Shown here: in pieces, positions 36,275 to 43,456 of the stretch
Layout of the letters: every line of letters begins with the position of its first letter
Position numbering within the stretch: position 1 is the stretch's first letter
DNA from: Shewanella algae
Lineage (GTDB): Bacteria > Pseudomonadota > Gammaproteobacteria > Enterobacterales > Shewanellaceae
DNA: 64,000 bases
Direction of reading: 5' to 3'
NCBI RefSeq assembly: GCF_009183365.2
Contig: NZ_CP068230.1
Coordinates: 507,001-571,000, forward strand
Position numbers and translations under genes: made by a program
The notes under the pieces: generated by a model
Database searches by the model: none
What the model was told of the DNA's origin: nothing
Seen by the model: the letters and a program-made list of their open reading frames with translations, nothing else

Positions 36275-36949
36275 TTAGAAGTTGAACGCGAGTCCTATCA
36301 TATAGTGGTCGTGCTCAAACTCCTGATAGCTGGCTTCCAGCAGTAGATCCAGCTGTGACAACAGGGGATAGCTGTAGCGCAGCGCCAAATCGTAGGCGCT
36401 GTCTTGCAGTTCCCCCTTATCTTCAAAGTCCATGGTTTCGGCATCGAAGTAATAGCCGCCATGGATAACCAGCTCGCCATAATTCGCCAGCGGCAGCGCA
36501 TAGTTGGCCTCGCTGTACCAGGTTTCAAAGTCCTGATCATAGTTGAGCGCCAAGTTTAAGCTGTTGTAATCCATGGATAGGGCATATTCGAGATTGGAGT
36601 GACTGTCGCCATAGGTGTAACGCATGGCATTGAAGCCAAAGCCCAACTCGTCGCTGACCGTCAGGTAGTAACCCGCGTAGTAGTCGATTTCATAATCCTT
36701 CTCTATCCCCTCATCACCTTGATACCTATAGGTTTCAAAGGAGAATCCGGCATAGAAACCTGTCTCATGCTCCAACATGATATCGGCCTGCAGTGAGGGT
36801 TTGTCATCGCTGATGGTCAGGCCACGCCACAGATAGTTGCTCAGCCCCATGATCACTCCTGAGGTCTGAAAGGCGCTTTCCTGGGCCTGCGCGTATTGCA
36901 TGCTGCCAAGGCCGCACAGCAGTAAACTGATTATCATCCTATGTTTCAT
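36275..36949 (-). CDS. TorF-family putative porin
   Basis: 224-residue outer membrane protein with a signal peptide ending near AQAQES and a beta-rich mature part ending in IGLAFNF, a typical barrel terminus. The opening GVIMGLSNYLWRGLTISD matches the TorF/Gcw-type porin family found near anaerobic respiration genes in Shewanella. AGGAG lies eight bases before the ATG. It follows the 11-heme cytochrome by 15 bases, so the two are almost surely co-transcribed. It may admit the cytochrome's substrate, but no transport is demonstrated for this family. Confidence 0.8.
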   Translation of the reverse strand: MKHRMIISLLLCGLGSMQYAQAQESAFQTSGVIMGLSNYLWRGLTISDDKPSLQADIMLEHETGFYAGFSFETYRYQGDEGIEKDYEIDYYAGYYLTVSDELGFGFNAMRYTYGDSHSNLEYALSMDYNSLNLALNYDQDFETWYSEANYALPLANYGELVIHGGYYFDAETMDFEDKGELQDSAYDLALRYSYPLLSQLDLLLEASYQEFEHDHYMIGLAFNF

Positions 36950-36964
36950 GTTCGGCTCCTGGGC

Positions 36965-38314
36965 TCAGTGTTTGGGTAAACGTTCTTTAGGGACTATCCA
37001 CTGGCTTTCGGAGACGGGATCTGTCTCTCCCAAGCGCAAATCGCTTTCTTTGAGGAAGATATCCTCATCAGTGTTGTGGCAGTTTTCACACATGCGCCCA
37101 CTTTCGCGTGCCTGCTTGGTGGCCAGAGGGTTCTTGGCGGTAAAGTGAGTAGAAAAGGGCACCCAATAGGATTTGGTGGCCGGATCTTTGAGATCCACCT
37201 TGACCCCGGCATCGATACTGATCCCGGCCGAATGGCTCAGCGGGATCAGCTTGCTGTTTTTATCATTGGCTATGCTTAGCCCCAGTTTGATGTTTTGCTC
37301 CGGAGTCTCGGCTGTCTTGAGACTCTGCCAGTTGCCCACAGACAAGGTGTCGTCCTGATGGCAACCGAAGCAGTTGCTGTAGGGCTGGGTGTGGCAGGCG
37401 GTACACTTCAGCTTGGCATTGTGATCTATGGGCGATGCCTTGCCGCTCAGAAGTTCGGTGTGATCGGCGACTTTATCCTGGTGGCAGTCTTCACATTTCA
37501 CCGCTACTATGTCGCGTTTCTGGGTCTGCTCGTAAGGGCCGGTCTTGTTGCTGTCCGGGCCTTCGCTGTAGAGTCTGCCTTCGGGGATCTGCTTGATGTC
37601 CCGACCGTGGAATTCCTGCTGGGCACTGTGACAGTCGATACAGCTCATATCGTGCTTGGTGACGTGTACATCTTGCTCTTTGTGCTGCTCGGCATTTTCA
37701 TAGTGGCAGGTTTCACAGGTTTTGACCGGATCCGGAGTCGCGACAAAGGCGTGCTTATTCAAAAGGCCGCCACCGGCGAAGTCGGGAGCACTGACATGGC
37801 ACTGGCCGCAGGTTGCGTGACAACTGGCGCAGCCTTCTTCGCCGTTATGCATCTGTTCAAACAACTGGGCCCGCTCTGGGGTCTGCTGTAACCTTTCCAT
37901 CAAGCCCTTGGCGACACCATTGACAGTGAAGTGCAGTGAGTGGCGGAAGTTGGTAATCATCTCCTCACCATGGCAGTCGCCACAGACACTGCCGCCATCG
38001 GCACTGGGATCGGCCAGAACGCCTGGGTGCCAGGCTCTGCCCTCTGGTTTGTCGGCTTTGCTGTGGCAGTCACGGCAACCGAGTTCGGCGTGACTACCCA
38101 TATCTGTTTGGCTTACCAGGAGTTGTAGTGATTGTTGCTCGACGGAGAGCGACTCTTTTTCCAGCTGATGCTGCTTTATCAGCGCCTGTAACTTTGCTTG
38201 ATCACTGTGACAATTCAGGCAGCTGTCTGCCGCTTGAACCCCTTGCCCCAGCAGACAAAGGAGCGCAGCCAGCCCTGCCGAATATGTGGCCATATTCAGT
38301 ATTCTTGGTTTCAT
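36965..38314 (-). CDS. Periplasmic 11-heme cytochrome c
   Basis: 449-residue exported cytochrome with a signal peptide ending near VQAADS. I count eleven CXXCH sites: CLNCH, CRDCH, CGDCH, CASCH, CGQCH, CETCH, CIDCH, CEDCH, CTACH, CFGCH, CENCH. Two pairs are very close (CASCHATCGQCH and CTACHTQPYSNCFGCH). A long stretch without heme sites (about 330-410) precedes the last one and may hold a catalytic or docking face. It is neither an MtrA-type decaheme nor the larger outer-membrane UndA. Likely a terminal reductase or electron carrier of an unidentified acceptor. A LysR gene precedes it and a TorF-like porin follows. Confidence 0.85.
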   Translation of the reverse strand: MKPRILNMATYSAGLAALLCLLGQGVQAADSCLNCHSDQAKLQALIKQHQLEKESLSVEQQSLQLLVSQTDMGSHAELGCRDCHSKADKPEGRAWHPGVLADPSADGGSVCGDCHGEEMITNFRHSLHFTVNGVAKGLMERLQQTPERAQLFEQMHNGEEGCASCHATCGQCHVSAPDFAGGGLLNKHAFVATPDPVKTCETCHYENAEQHKEQDVHVTKHDMSCIDCHSAQQEFHGRDIKQIPEGRLYSEGPDSNKTGPYEQTQKRDIVAVKCEDCHQDKVADHTELLSGKASPIDHNAKLKCTACHTQPYSNCFGCHQDDTLSVGNWQSLKTAETPEQNIKLGLSIANDKNSKLIPLSHSAGISIDAGVKVDLKDPATKSYWVPFSTHFTAKNPLATKQARESGRMCENCHNTDEDIFLKESDLRLGETDPVSESQWIVPKERLPKH

Positions 38315-38346
38315 CTTGTTATCCCTTAGGTAATAGCTCCCCCTGA

Positions 38347-38362
38347 CAAGAGCGGACTCTTG
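38347..38362. other. Inverted repeat between lysR and the cytochrome
   Basis: CAAGAG-CGGA-CTCTTG is a perfect six-base repeat in the 75-base gap upstream of the cytochrome. It has no T-run on the minus strand, so an operator or mRNA hairpin is likelier than a terminator. Confidence 0.4.
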
Positions 38363-38389
38363 CCATTTTTCATTCCGGGAGACTTTTTG

Positions 38390-39364
38390 TTATGAGTTGG
38401 GTTTTCTAAGGTTCCATTCGCTTTTCAGTTCTCTGACCAATACCTCCTTAAGCCAGTCTCTGGCCTGTGATTTATTTAGATCACTGACCACGACATAATG
38501 GCCTATATCTCTGTTGGTGTTTATTTCGCTCAATAGGGTCTGACTTATTTCGAGGGGCAGTTTTCTATAAATAAGATTGGGAAAACCGGCGATATAATCT
38601 GTGGTAAAGAGATTGCAGGAGATGGAGTAGTAAGGCATGTCCAGCAATACGCTGGCGAGGCTGGCCAGACTCCCCGTAGAGCCGGCGATGACACACTCCT
38701 GGTTGCGCTGTCTGGCTGCAGAGACAATTAAAGGCTCGGGCAAGTCGCAGAAATTATCCATCTCATAATAGGGATATTTGAACAAGTCTTCTAAAGTCAC
38801 CTGCACGTTATCCTGCAAGAAAGGATGTTTACGGTTGCCCAATAAATACAGATTTTTCACTTCGGCAAATAGATTGCCCTGTAAATGGGCGCCGGTATAG
38901 CTTTCTGACATCACGGCAATATCTATATTGCCGTTTTCCAGTTCTGTGGTGTATTCGTGGGACAGAATTCGAATATCAAAACTCATATCAGGTGCGAAAG
39001 GGCGCACCTTATTATTGAGTATTTTGTGAATAATGGGGCTGAAGTCATCATAGACGGAAATAACAAAGTGCTCCCGTGACTTGGCCGGTTGATACTCGGT
39101 GAACTGATTCTCCAATTCCTGATAGCGCTGACACAGGTCCTGAACCATGGGCAGCAACTGGCTTGCCTTATGGGTGGGAATAAAACCACTGGCACGGCGG
39201 ATATACAAGGTGTCATCAAAAATTTCCCTGAGCTGCTTGAGGTGCCTGCTGATGGCGGAATTGCTTATCCTCAAAGCATGGGCGGCATTTTGACAATTTC
39301 TGTGCTCATCTATGGCGATCAGCACCTGCATTAATTCATAGTCCAGTCGTTTTATATCTTTCAT
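38390..39364 (-). CDS. LysR-family transcriptional regulator
   Basis: 324-residue LysR-type regulator. The N-terminal winged helix (about 8-65) includes AAHALRISNSAISRHLKQLRE, and a substrate-binding-type effector domain occupies about 95-300. The ATG at 39364 begins MKDIKRLDYELMQ as in relatives; its ribosome binding site is weak. It is transcribed in the same direction as the 11-heme cytochrome 75 bases downstream and is divergent from pnuC. Most likely it controls the cytochrome/porin pair; co-orientation rather than divergence is less common for LysR. Confidence 0.85.
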   Translation of the reverse strand: MKDIKRLDYELMQVLIAIDEHRNCQNAAHALRISNSAISRHLKQLREIFDDTLYIRRASGFIPTHKASQLLPMVQDLCQRYQELENQFTEYQPAKSREHFVISVYDDFSPIIHKILNNKVRPFAPDMSFDIRILSHEYTTELENGNIDIAVMSESYTGAHLQGNLFAEVKNLYLLGNRKHPFLQDNVQVTLEDLFKYPYYEMDNFCDLPEPLIVSAARQRNQECVIAGSTGSLASLASVLLDMPYYSISCNLFTTDYIAGFPNLIYRKLPLEISQTLLSEINTNRDIGHYVVVSDLNKSQARDWLKEVLVRELKSEWNLRKPNS

Positions 39365-39681
39365 AGCTGGTTAAATGCTTCTAAGGTATGCCCGCATCAT
39401 GGGGGCTAGCCCAGCCCTGGACAGTGAACTGAGTCACATCTGACTTGAGTGAATTAACCAAAATGTTACATGGCGCCCAATGTTGCCGAATCGAAAAAAG
39501 CGAATCCCGAAAGCGGAAAATGTCCATTGTGAACATCTGCGTCAGGGCACAGCTTCAGTGCTGAAGGCGCCACACAAGAGTGAGCTGTGACTTAAATCAG
39601 TCAAGGTGGACAAATGTCCTTAACTTGAGCTTTGCCATCTGCTTACATTGGTGCAAAACACAATAATGCAAGGAATAGATG
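39365..39681. promoter_or_regulatory. Divergent region between lysR and pnuC
   Basis: About 315 bases with divergent promoters expected. Visible elements are a perfect repeat CTTCAG-TG-CTGAAG at 39553-39566 and, about 20 bases later, a partial CRP-like match (TGTGA-CTTAAA-TCAGT). Neither is assigned with confidence. Confidence 0.4.
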
Positions 39682-40410
39682 ATGGATATTGCCGCCTGGT
39701 TTGATATCAACAATACCCTGGTGAACATTCCCATTGGCAGTGGCTATGCCATGTCATGGATTGAAGCCGTGGGCACAGTATTTGGTTTGCTCTGTATCTG
39801 GTTCGCCAGCCAGGAAAAAACGATTAACTATCTGTTTGGATTGGTTAATGTAACTCTGTTTGCGATTATTTTTTATCAAATACAGCTCTATGGCATCTTG
39901 CTGCTGCAGCTGTTTTTCTTCTGCGCCAACCTCTATGGCTGGTATGCCTGGACCCGGCCGGATCAGCAAACCGGCGACACCCTCAAGGTGCGTTGGCTAT
40001 CGAAGCAGAAACTGGCCTTTACCGCGGCGGTTTCGGTGCTGGGCATCGGCCTGATGACTGTCTATATCGACCCGGTATTTGCTCTCTTTGCCCAGGTCAG
40101 TGTCGATACGCTCAACCTGTTTGGTGCCGGGCTGGCCCAGCCTGTGCTGGAGCCGGATGCCTTCCCCTTCTGGGATTCAGTGATGACAGTGCTGTCTGTG
40201 GTGGCGCAAATTCTGATGACCCGAAAATATGTCGAGAACTGGATCCTCTGGGTACTTATCAATGTGGTCAGTGTCGGCATCTATGCCGCCCAAGGGGTTT
40301 ATGCCCTATCGATTGAATACATCATCCTGCTGTTTATTGCCGCCAACGGCACCCGTCAGTGGATGCGTACCGCCAAAGACAATGGCAGTCGTCCGGCGGA
40401 GGCTTGCTGA
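39682..40410 (+). CDS. pnuC: Nicotinamide riboside transporter PnuC
   Basis: Inner membrane facilitator (242 residues, about seven hydrophobic segments) for uptake of nicotinamide riboside, a precursor of NAD. The family core is seen in WIEAVGTVFGLLCIWFASQE and the closing EYIILLFIAANGTRQW. Two ATG codons overlap (39679, 39682); AGGAA at 39671-39675 is better spaced for the second. The stop overlaps the next gene as TGATG. PnuC is often placed beside NAD salvage enzymes, which fits the phosphorylase that follows. Confidence 0.88.
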   Translation: MDIAAWFDINNTLVNIPIGSGYAMSWIEAVGTVFGLLCIWFASQEKTINYLFGLVNVTLFAIIFYQIQLYGILLLQLFFFCANLYGWYAWTRPDQQTGDTLKVRWLSKQKLAFTAAVSVLGIGLMTVYIDPVFALFAQVSVDTLNLFGAGLAQPVLEPDAFPFWDSVMTVLSVVAQILMTRKYVENWILWVLINVVSVGIYAAQGVYALSIEYIILLFIAANGTRQWMRTAKDNGSRPAEAC

Positions 40411-41141
40411 TGAGTGCCGATAAACAGCCGCATATCTGTCTGTCTCCATCGCAGGTGAGTGAGCGGGTGATTCTCTGCGGTGAGCCACAAAGGGTCAATC
40501 GGATTGCCGCGCTGTTGGACGATGGCCGGTTGTTGGCAGAGAACCGCGAGTTTCGCAGCATGGACGGATTTTACCAAGGCGTACCTGTCACTGTTTGCAG
40601 CACAGGCATAGGCGCACCATCAGCGATCATCGCCCTGGAAGAGTTGTATCAGTGTGGCGCCCGCCGTGTCATTCGGGTCGGCTCCGCCGGCGCGCTGCAA
40701 CCGCAGATAGCCTTGGGCGAGTTGATTCTGGCGGAGGCCGCAGTGCGTGATGACGGTGGCTCCGGCTGTTATGCGCCGCCCGGCTATCCGGCGCTGGCGA
40801 GTCGGCAGCTTATCAATGCCATGGCGGCCTATTTGCAGCGCCGGGATTGCCGCTTCCACTCCGGTATAGTGCGTTCACACGACAGTTTTTACCGGGATGA
40901 TGAGCTGGAGATTTGCCGTCATTGGCATCGACTCGGAGTCTTGGGGGCCGACATGGAAACTGCTGCGCTGTTGACTCTCGGCCGCCTGAGAGGCCTGGAA
41001 GTGGCCGCGGTGCTCAACAATGTGGTCTTGTATGGTGAAGATGTGCAACAGGGCATCAACCAGTATGTCGACGCCGATAGCGCCATGATGCAGGGGGAGA
41101 AGCTGGCATCTTTGGCGGCGCTGCAGGCGCTCTGCTGTTGA
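40410..41141 (+). CDS. Nucleoside phosphorylase (PNP/UDP family)
   Basis: 243-residue phosphorylase of the PNP/uridine phosphorylase superfamily. The phosphate-binding region is CSTGIGAPSA (about residues 59-68) with RVIRVGSAGAL (about 87-97), and the ribose/base site is GADMETAALLTL (about 180-191). The ATG overlaps the pnuC stop by one base, so the two are translationally coupled. Coupling to PnuC suggests that it splits imported nicotinamide riboside into nicotinamide and ribose-1-phosphate; uridine or a purine nucleoside is the alternative. Confidence 0.82.
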   Translation: MSADKQPHICLSPSQVSERVILCGEPQRVNRIAALLDDGRLLAENREFRSMDGFYQGVPVTVCSTGIGAPSAIIALEELYQCGARRVIRVGSAGALQPQIALGELILAEAAVRDDGGSGCYAPPGYPALASRQLINAMAAYLQRRDCRFHSGIVRSHDSFYRDDELEICRHWHRLGVLGADMETAALLTLGRLRGLEVAAVLNNVVLYGEDVQQGINQYVDADSAMMQGEKLASLAALQALCC

Positions 41142-41149
41142 AGTTTGTG

Positions 41150-41192
41150 CCCGTAAGGCTGATGGGCTAGCATGAGCCATCATCTTTACGGG
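41150..41192 (+). other. Long hairpin just upstream of a Crp/Fnr-type gene
   Basis: CCCGTAA (41150-41156) pairs with TTACGGG (41186-41192); inside, GATGGGCT (41161-41168) pairs with AGCCATC (41174-41180) with one bulge. The 43-base structure starts 8 bases after the phosphorylase stop and ends 11 bases before the ATG at 41204. There is no T-run, so it may be an attenuator, a processing or stability element, or may expose or occlude the start region. Confidence 0.7.
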
Positions 41193-41203
41193 ATCTTGTT
41201 GTT

Positions 41204-41881
41204 ATGCAGCTGCAACCATACAGCACCGGGCGTTTCAGTGCGCATCTTAAGCAGTCTCACCAGGCGTTTTGCGATGCCATGCTCGAGTGCTGTGGCCAGA
41301 GCCAATTGCTGCAGGCCGGTGAAGATCTCTTGTCTCAGGGGCGGGAGTTGACCCATATGTGCCTGGTGCCCGAAGGCCGGGTGTCGATGAATATCTGCGC
41401 CGTCAACGGTCGCAGGTTTCAATTGGGGGAGCTGGATTGCGACTGGCACCTTTTCGGTGAGATGGAGTTCTTTACCGCCACCAGTTGTCAGTGGAGTGTG
41501 GTGGCCGAAGAGCCGATGGAAATCCGCCAGTTATGCCTGAAGAAAGTCAGGCAGATGCTGCTGCAACAACCCGAATTTACCCTCTTTTTTGCCAGCGCCC
41601 TGGCCTGGGATTATCAGGACTCGCTGGACATCTACACCAATAGGCTCTTGCACCCCATCAGCTATAACATCGCTTTCGATCTGCTCAGGCGTCAACACGA
41701 AGAGGTGATGCTGGGTTCCTGTGGCAGCCCGGATCAGGAGGCGGAACGATTCGGCACCTCTGGCCGGGTCTATCGCAGGGCGGTAAAAGAGCTTATCGAC
41801 AAGGGCCTGGTCATAAAACAGGGCGCCTTGCTGAAAATTGCCAACCTGCAGGCATTGCAGGATTTTGTCGATAAGGCTTAA
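41204..41881 (+). CDS. Crp/Fnr-family transcriptional regulator
   Basis: 225-residue regulator with a cyclic-nucleotide-binding-type barrel (about 20-120; AGEDLLSQGRELTHMCLVPEGRV) and a C-terminal winged helix (about 160-225; RFGTSGRVYRRAVKELIDKGLV). No ribosome binding site is clear: GGGA at 41190-41193 is ten bases away and lies in the right arm of the hairpin. The gene follows pnuC and the phosphorylase in the same direction and may control them. The effector is unknown. It resembles short YeiL/Crp-like regulators. Confidence 0.8.
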   Translation: MQLQPYSTGRFSAHLKQSHQAFCDAMLECCGQSQLLQAGEDLLSQGRELTHMCLVPEGRVSMNICAVNGRRFQLGELDCDWHLFGEMEFFTATSCQWSVVAEEPMEIRQLCLKKVRQMLLQQPEFTLFFASALAWDYQDSLDIYTNRLLHPISYNIAFDLLRRQHEEVMLGSCGSPDQEAERFGTSGRVYRRAVKELIDKGLVIKQGALLKIANLQALQDFVDKA

Positions 41882-42014
41882 TAGCCAACTCATTGATCTC
41901 ATATTTAATTCAGCCAGCGGACAGGCGCCGGGTTTTAGACTAGGCTTAGGCATTAATTTGTGCAAAGGCTTAGGCATCCGCGAGTAGGTTTAGCGAGAAG
42001 ATTAAGGAGCAAAA

Positions 42015-42722
42015 ATGAGTTTCGGGACAGTTTCACAGACAGGGCTTTTACTGGCGTTGGTCGCCGCGGCGACGCTCAGTGGCTGCGGGCAGCAGACACT
42101 GGATAACAGCCAGGATGTTGCCGCCGCATTGGCTACAGGTGGTGGTTCAACCTCGCCCCAGGCAACAGAGCGGGAACTGCCGACATTTGATTGCAACGCC
42201 TTGGGCGAGCGGGCTTCCAGCATAGAGATGCTTATTTGTCAGGAGCCAGAGCTTGCCAAGCTGGATCAGCAGCTGGCCGAAGTTTATGCCAAGGCCAGTG
42301 ACAAGGCGGTCAATGAACAGCCACCCCTGCTCAAGGCCGAGCAGCGCGGCTGGATCAAGGGCCGCAACGAATGTTGGAAGAGTGAAGACAAGCTGCAATG
42401 TACCAGGGATTCATATCAAAGACGGATAGTGGAGTTGCAGGCCCGTTATCATTTGGTGGCGTCTAGCGGCCCGGTATTCTTTGCCTGTGACGGCAACCCG
42501 GCCAATGAGTTGGTGACCACTTTCTTCGAGACAGAGCCGGCAACCATGATTGCCGAGCGCGGCGACAGAAGCATTTTGATGTTCAGTGTGCCAAGCGGCA
42601 GCGGCGCCAAGTATCAGGGCGGTGACTACAGCTTCTGGGAGCATCAGGGCGAGGCCAGGGTGACCTGGGGTTATGGCGCCGAGGAGATGCTTTGCAAGCC
42701 CACAACCCAAGACGATAAGTAA
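42015..42722 (+). CDS. Two-domain lysozyme inhibitor lipoprotein (LprI + MliC type)
   Basis: 235-residue lipoprotein (lipobox ending LSGC at about residue 25). The first domain (about 55-145) has the LprI/DUF1311 pattern: FDCNALGERASSIEMLICQEPELAKLD, an internal RGWIKGRNEC and a final Cys pair. The second (about 148-230) resembles MliC: VFFACDGNPANELVTTFFE, and WGYGAEEMLC near the end. Each domain alone can inhibit lysozyme. AGGAG lies before the ATG. The cysteines suggest disulfides, in keeping with a periplasmic location. It ends before a bidirectional terminator. The domain pairing is inferred from motifs. Confidence 0.78.
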   Translation: MSFGTVSQTGLLLALVAAATLSGCGQQTLDNSQDVAAALATGGGSTSPQATERELPTFDCNALGERASSIEMLICQEPELAKLDQQLAEVYAKASDKAVNEQPPLLKAEQRGWIKGRNECWKSEDKLQCTRDSYQRRIVELQARYHLVASSGPVFFACDGNPANELVTTFFETEPATMIAERGDRSILMFSVPSGSGAKYQGGDYSFWEHQGEARVTWGYGAEEMLCKPTTQDDK

Positions 42723-42734
42723 ACCACAGACCCA

Positions 42735-42760
42735 AAAACGCCCGCAATCGCGGGCGTTTT
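42735..42760. terminator. Bidirectional intrinsic terminator
   Basis: AAAACGCCCGC (42735-42745), loop AATC, GCGGGCGTTTT (42750-42760): a perfect 11-base stem with A- and T-runs, shared by the convergent lysozyme-inhibitor and YhcH-like genes. Confidence 0.95.
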
Positions 42761-42775
42761 ACTGCAAGTGGCCTT

Positions 42776-43240
42776 CTAATCCAACAGTACTTTTACGACT
42801 ACCTTGCGGACAGCAACGGCTTTGGCCAGCGTACCCGGCATATGCATGTCTCCGGGGAAGAAGATGGCAAACATGCCGGCCTTCAAAGGGATAAATGCCG
42901 CGGCTTCGCGGTTGGATTGATAATCAAACTCGGCATAGTCGTGCGCCTCATGATAGGGGCTACTGGGCGTTTGGGCTCCCAGCGGCAGGTAGCCAAACTC
43001 CTCTTCACCACTGACCACATACTGCACGTCCAGATAGCGTCTATGTACCTCGAATGGCTCGGTTTCTCTGGGCTTGGTGTGGTAATCGTTGATTATGGCA
43101 AACAGCTTTTTACCATCCAGTTCATAGCTGCCGGGGGCCAGTTGGCTGAAATCTGTTGCGGCCAGATAATCCAGGGCAGCCTGAATACGCGGGCCCAGCA
43201 CTCGGTAATGGCCACGGTTGGCCAGAGTATCCACTATCAT
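42776..43240 (-). CDS. YhcH/YjgK/YiaL-family protein
   Basis: 154-residue member of the YhcH/YjgK/YiaL family (DUF386), cupin-like proteins often linked to sialic acid or other sugar metabolism. The metal-site His and Glu residues of the family are visible in FEVHRRYLDVQYV and FAIFFPGDMHMPG. Family length. The ATG at 43240 follows a purine-rich AGAAGA stretch. No sugar catabolic genes lie beside it, so its substrate cannot be guessed. Confidence 0.9.
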   Translation of the reverse strand: MIVDTLANRGHYRVLGPRIQAALDYLAATDFSQLAPGSYELDGKKLFAIINDYHTKPRETEPFEVHRRYLDVQYVVSGEEEFGYLPLGAQTPSSPYHEAHDYAEFDYQSNREAAAFIPLKAGMFAIFFPGDMHMPGTLAKAVAVRKVVVKVLLD

Positions 43241-43375
43241 TTTGTATCTTCTGGGGAAAGGGGTTGGCTCAGTATAATAGCATTCCTGCTGGAAGTTTGA
43301 TCTCTTTGAGAAGCTGCAGGCGCCTGACAGGCGCTTGAGTTGCCAAGCGGCCGATATCAGGGGGGATCAGCGCCA

Positions 43376-43407
43376 AAAAGCACAAGGGCCAGCGATATCG
43401 CCGGCCC
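43376..43407 (-). terminator. Probable terminator of the TonB-dependent receptor gene
   Basis: Read on the minus strand, GGGCCGGCG (43407-43399), loop ATAT and CGCTGGCCC (43394-43386) form a nine-pair stem with one wobble, followed after six bases by CTTTTTGG. It is 50-80 bases after the receptor stop. The spacing to the T-run is longer than ideal. Confidence 0.55.
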
Positions 43408-43409
43408 CC

Positions 43410-43441
43410 ATGTTTCCCTGCAAATATGTTTCCCTGCAAAT
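43410..43441. repeat. Tandem 16-base direct repeat
   Basis: ATGTTTCCCTGCAAAT occurs twice in exact tandem (43410-43425, 43426-43441), between the receptor stop at 43457 and its terminator. It looks like a recent local duplication. Confidence 0.9.
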
Positions 43442-43456
43442 GTGTTTTCCGGTAAA

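Noticed and set aside
39440..39475. ArcA-like match (ATTAACCAAAATGTTA)
   Set aside because: One extra base relative to the usual spacing; too weak to call.
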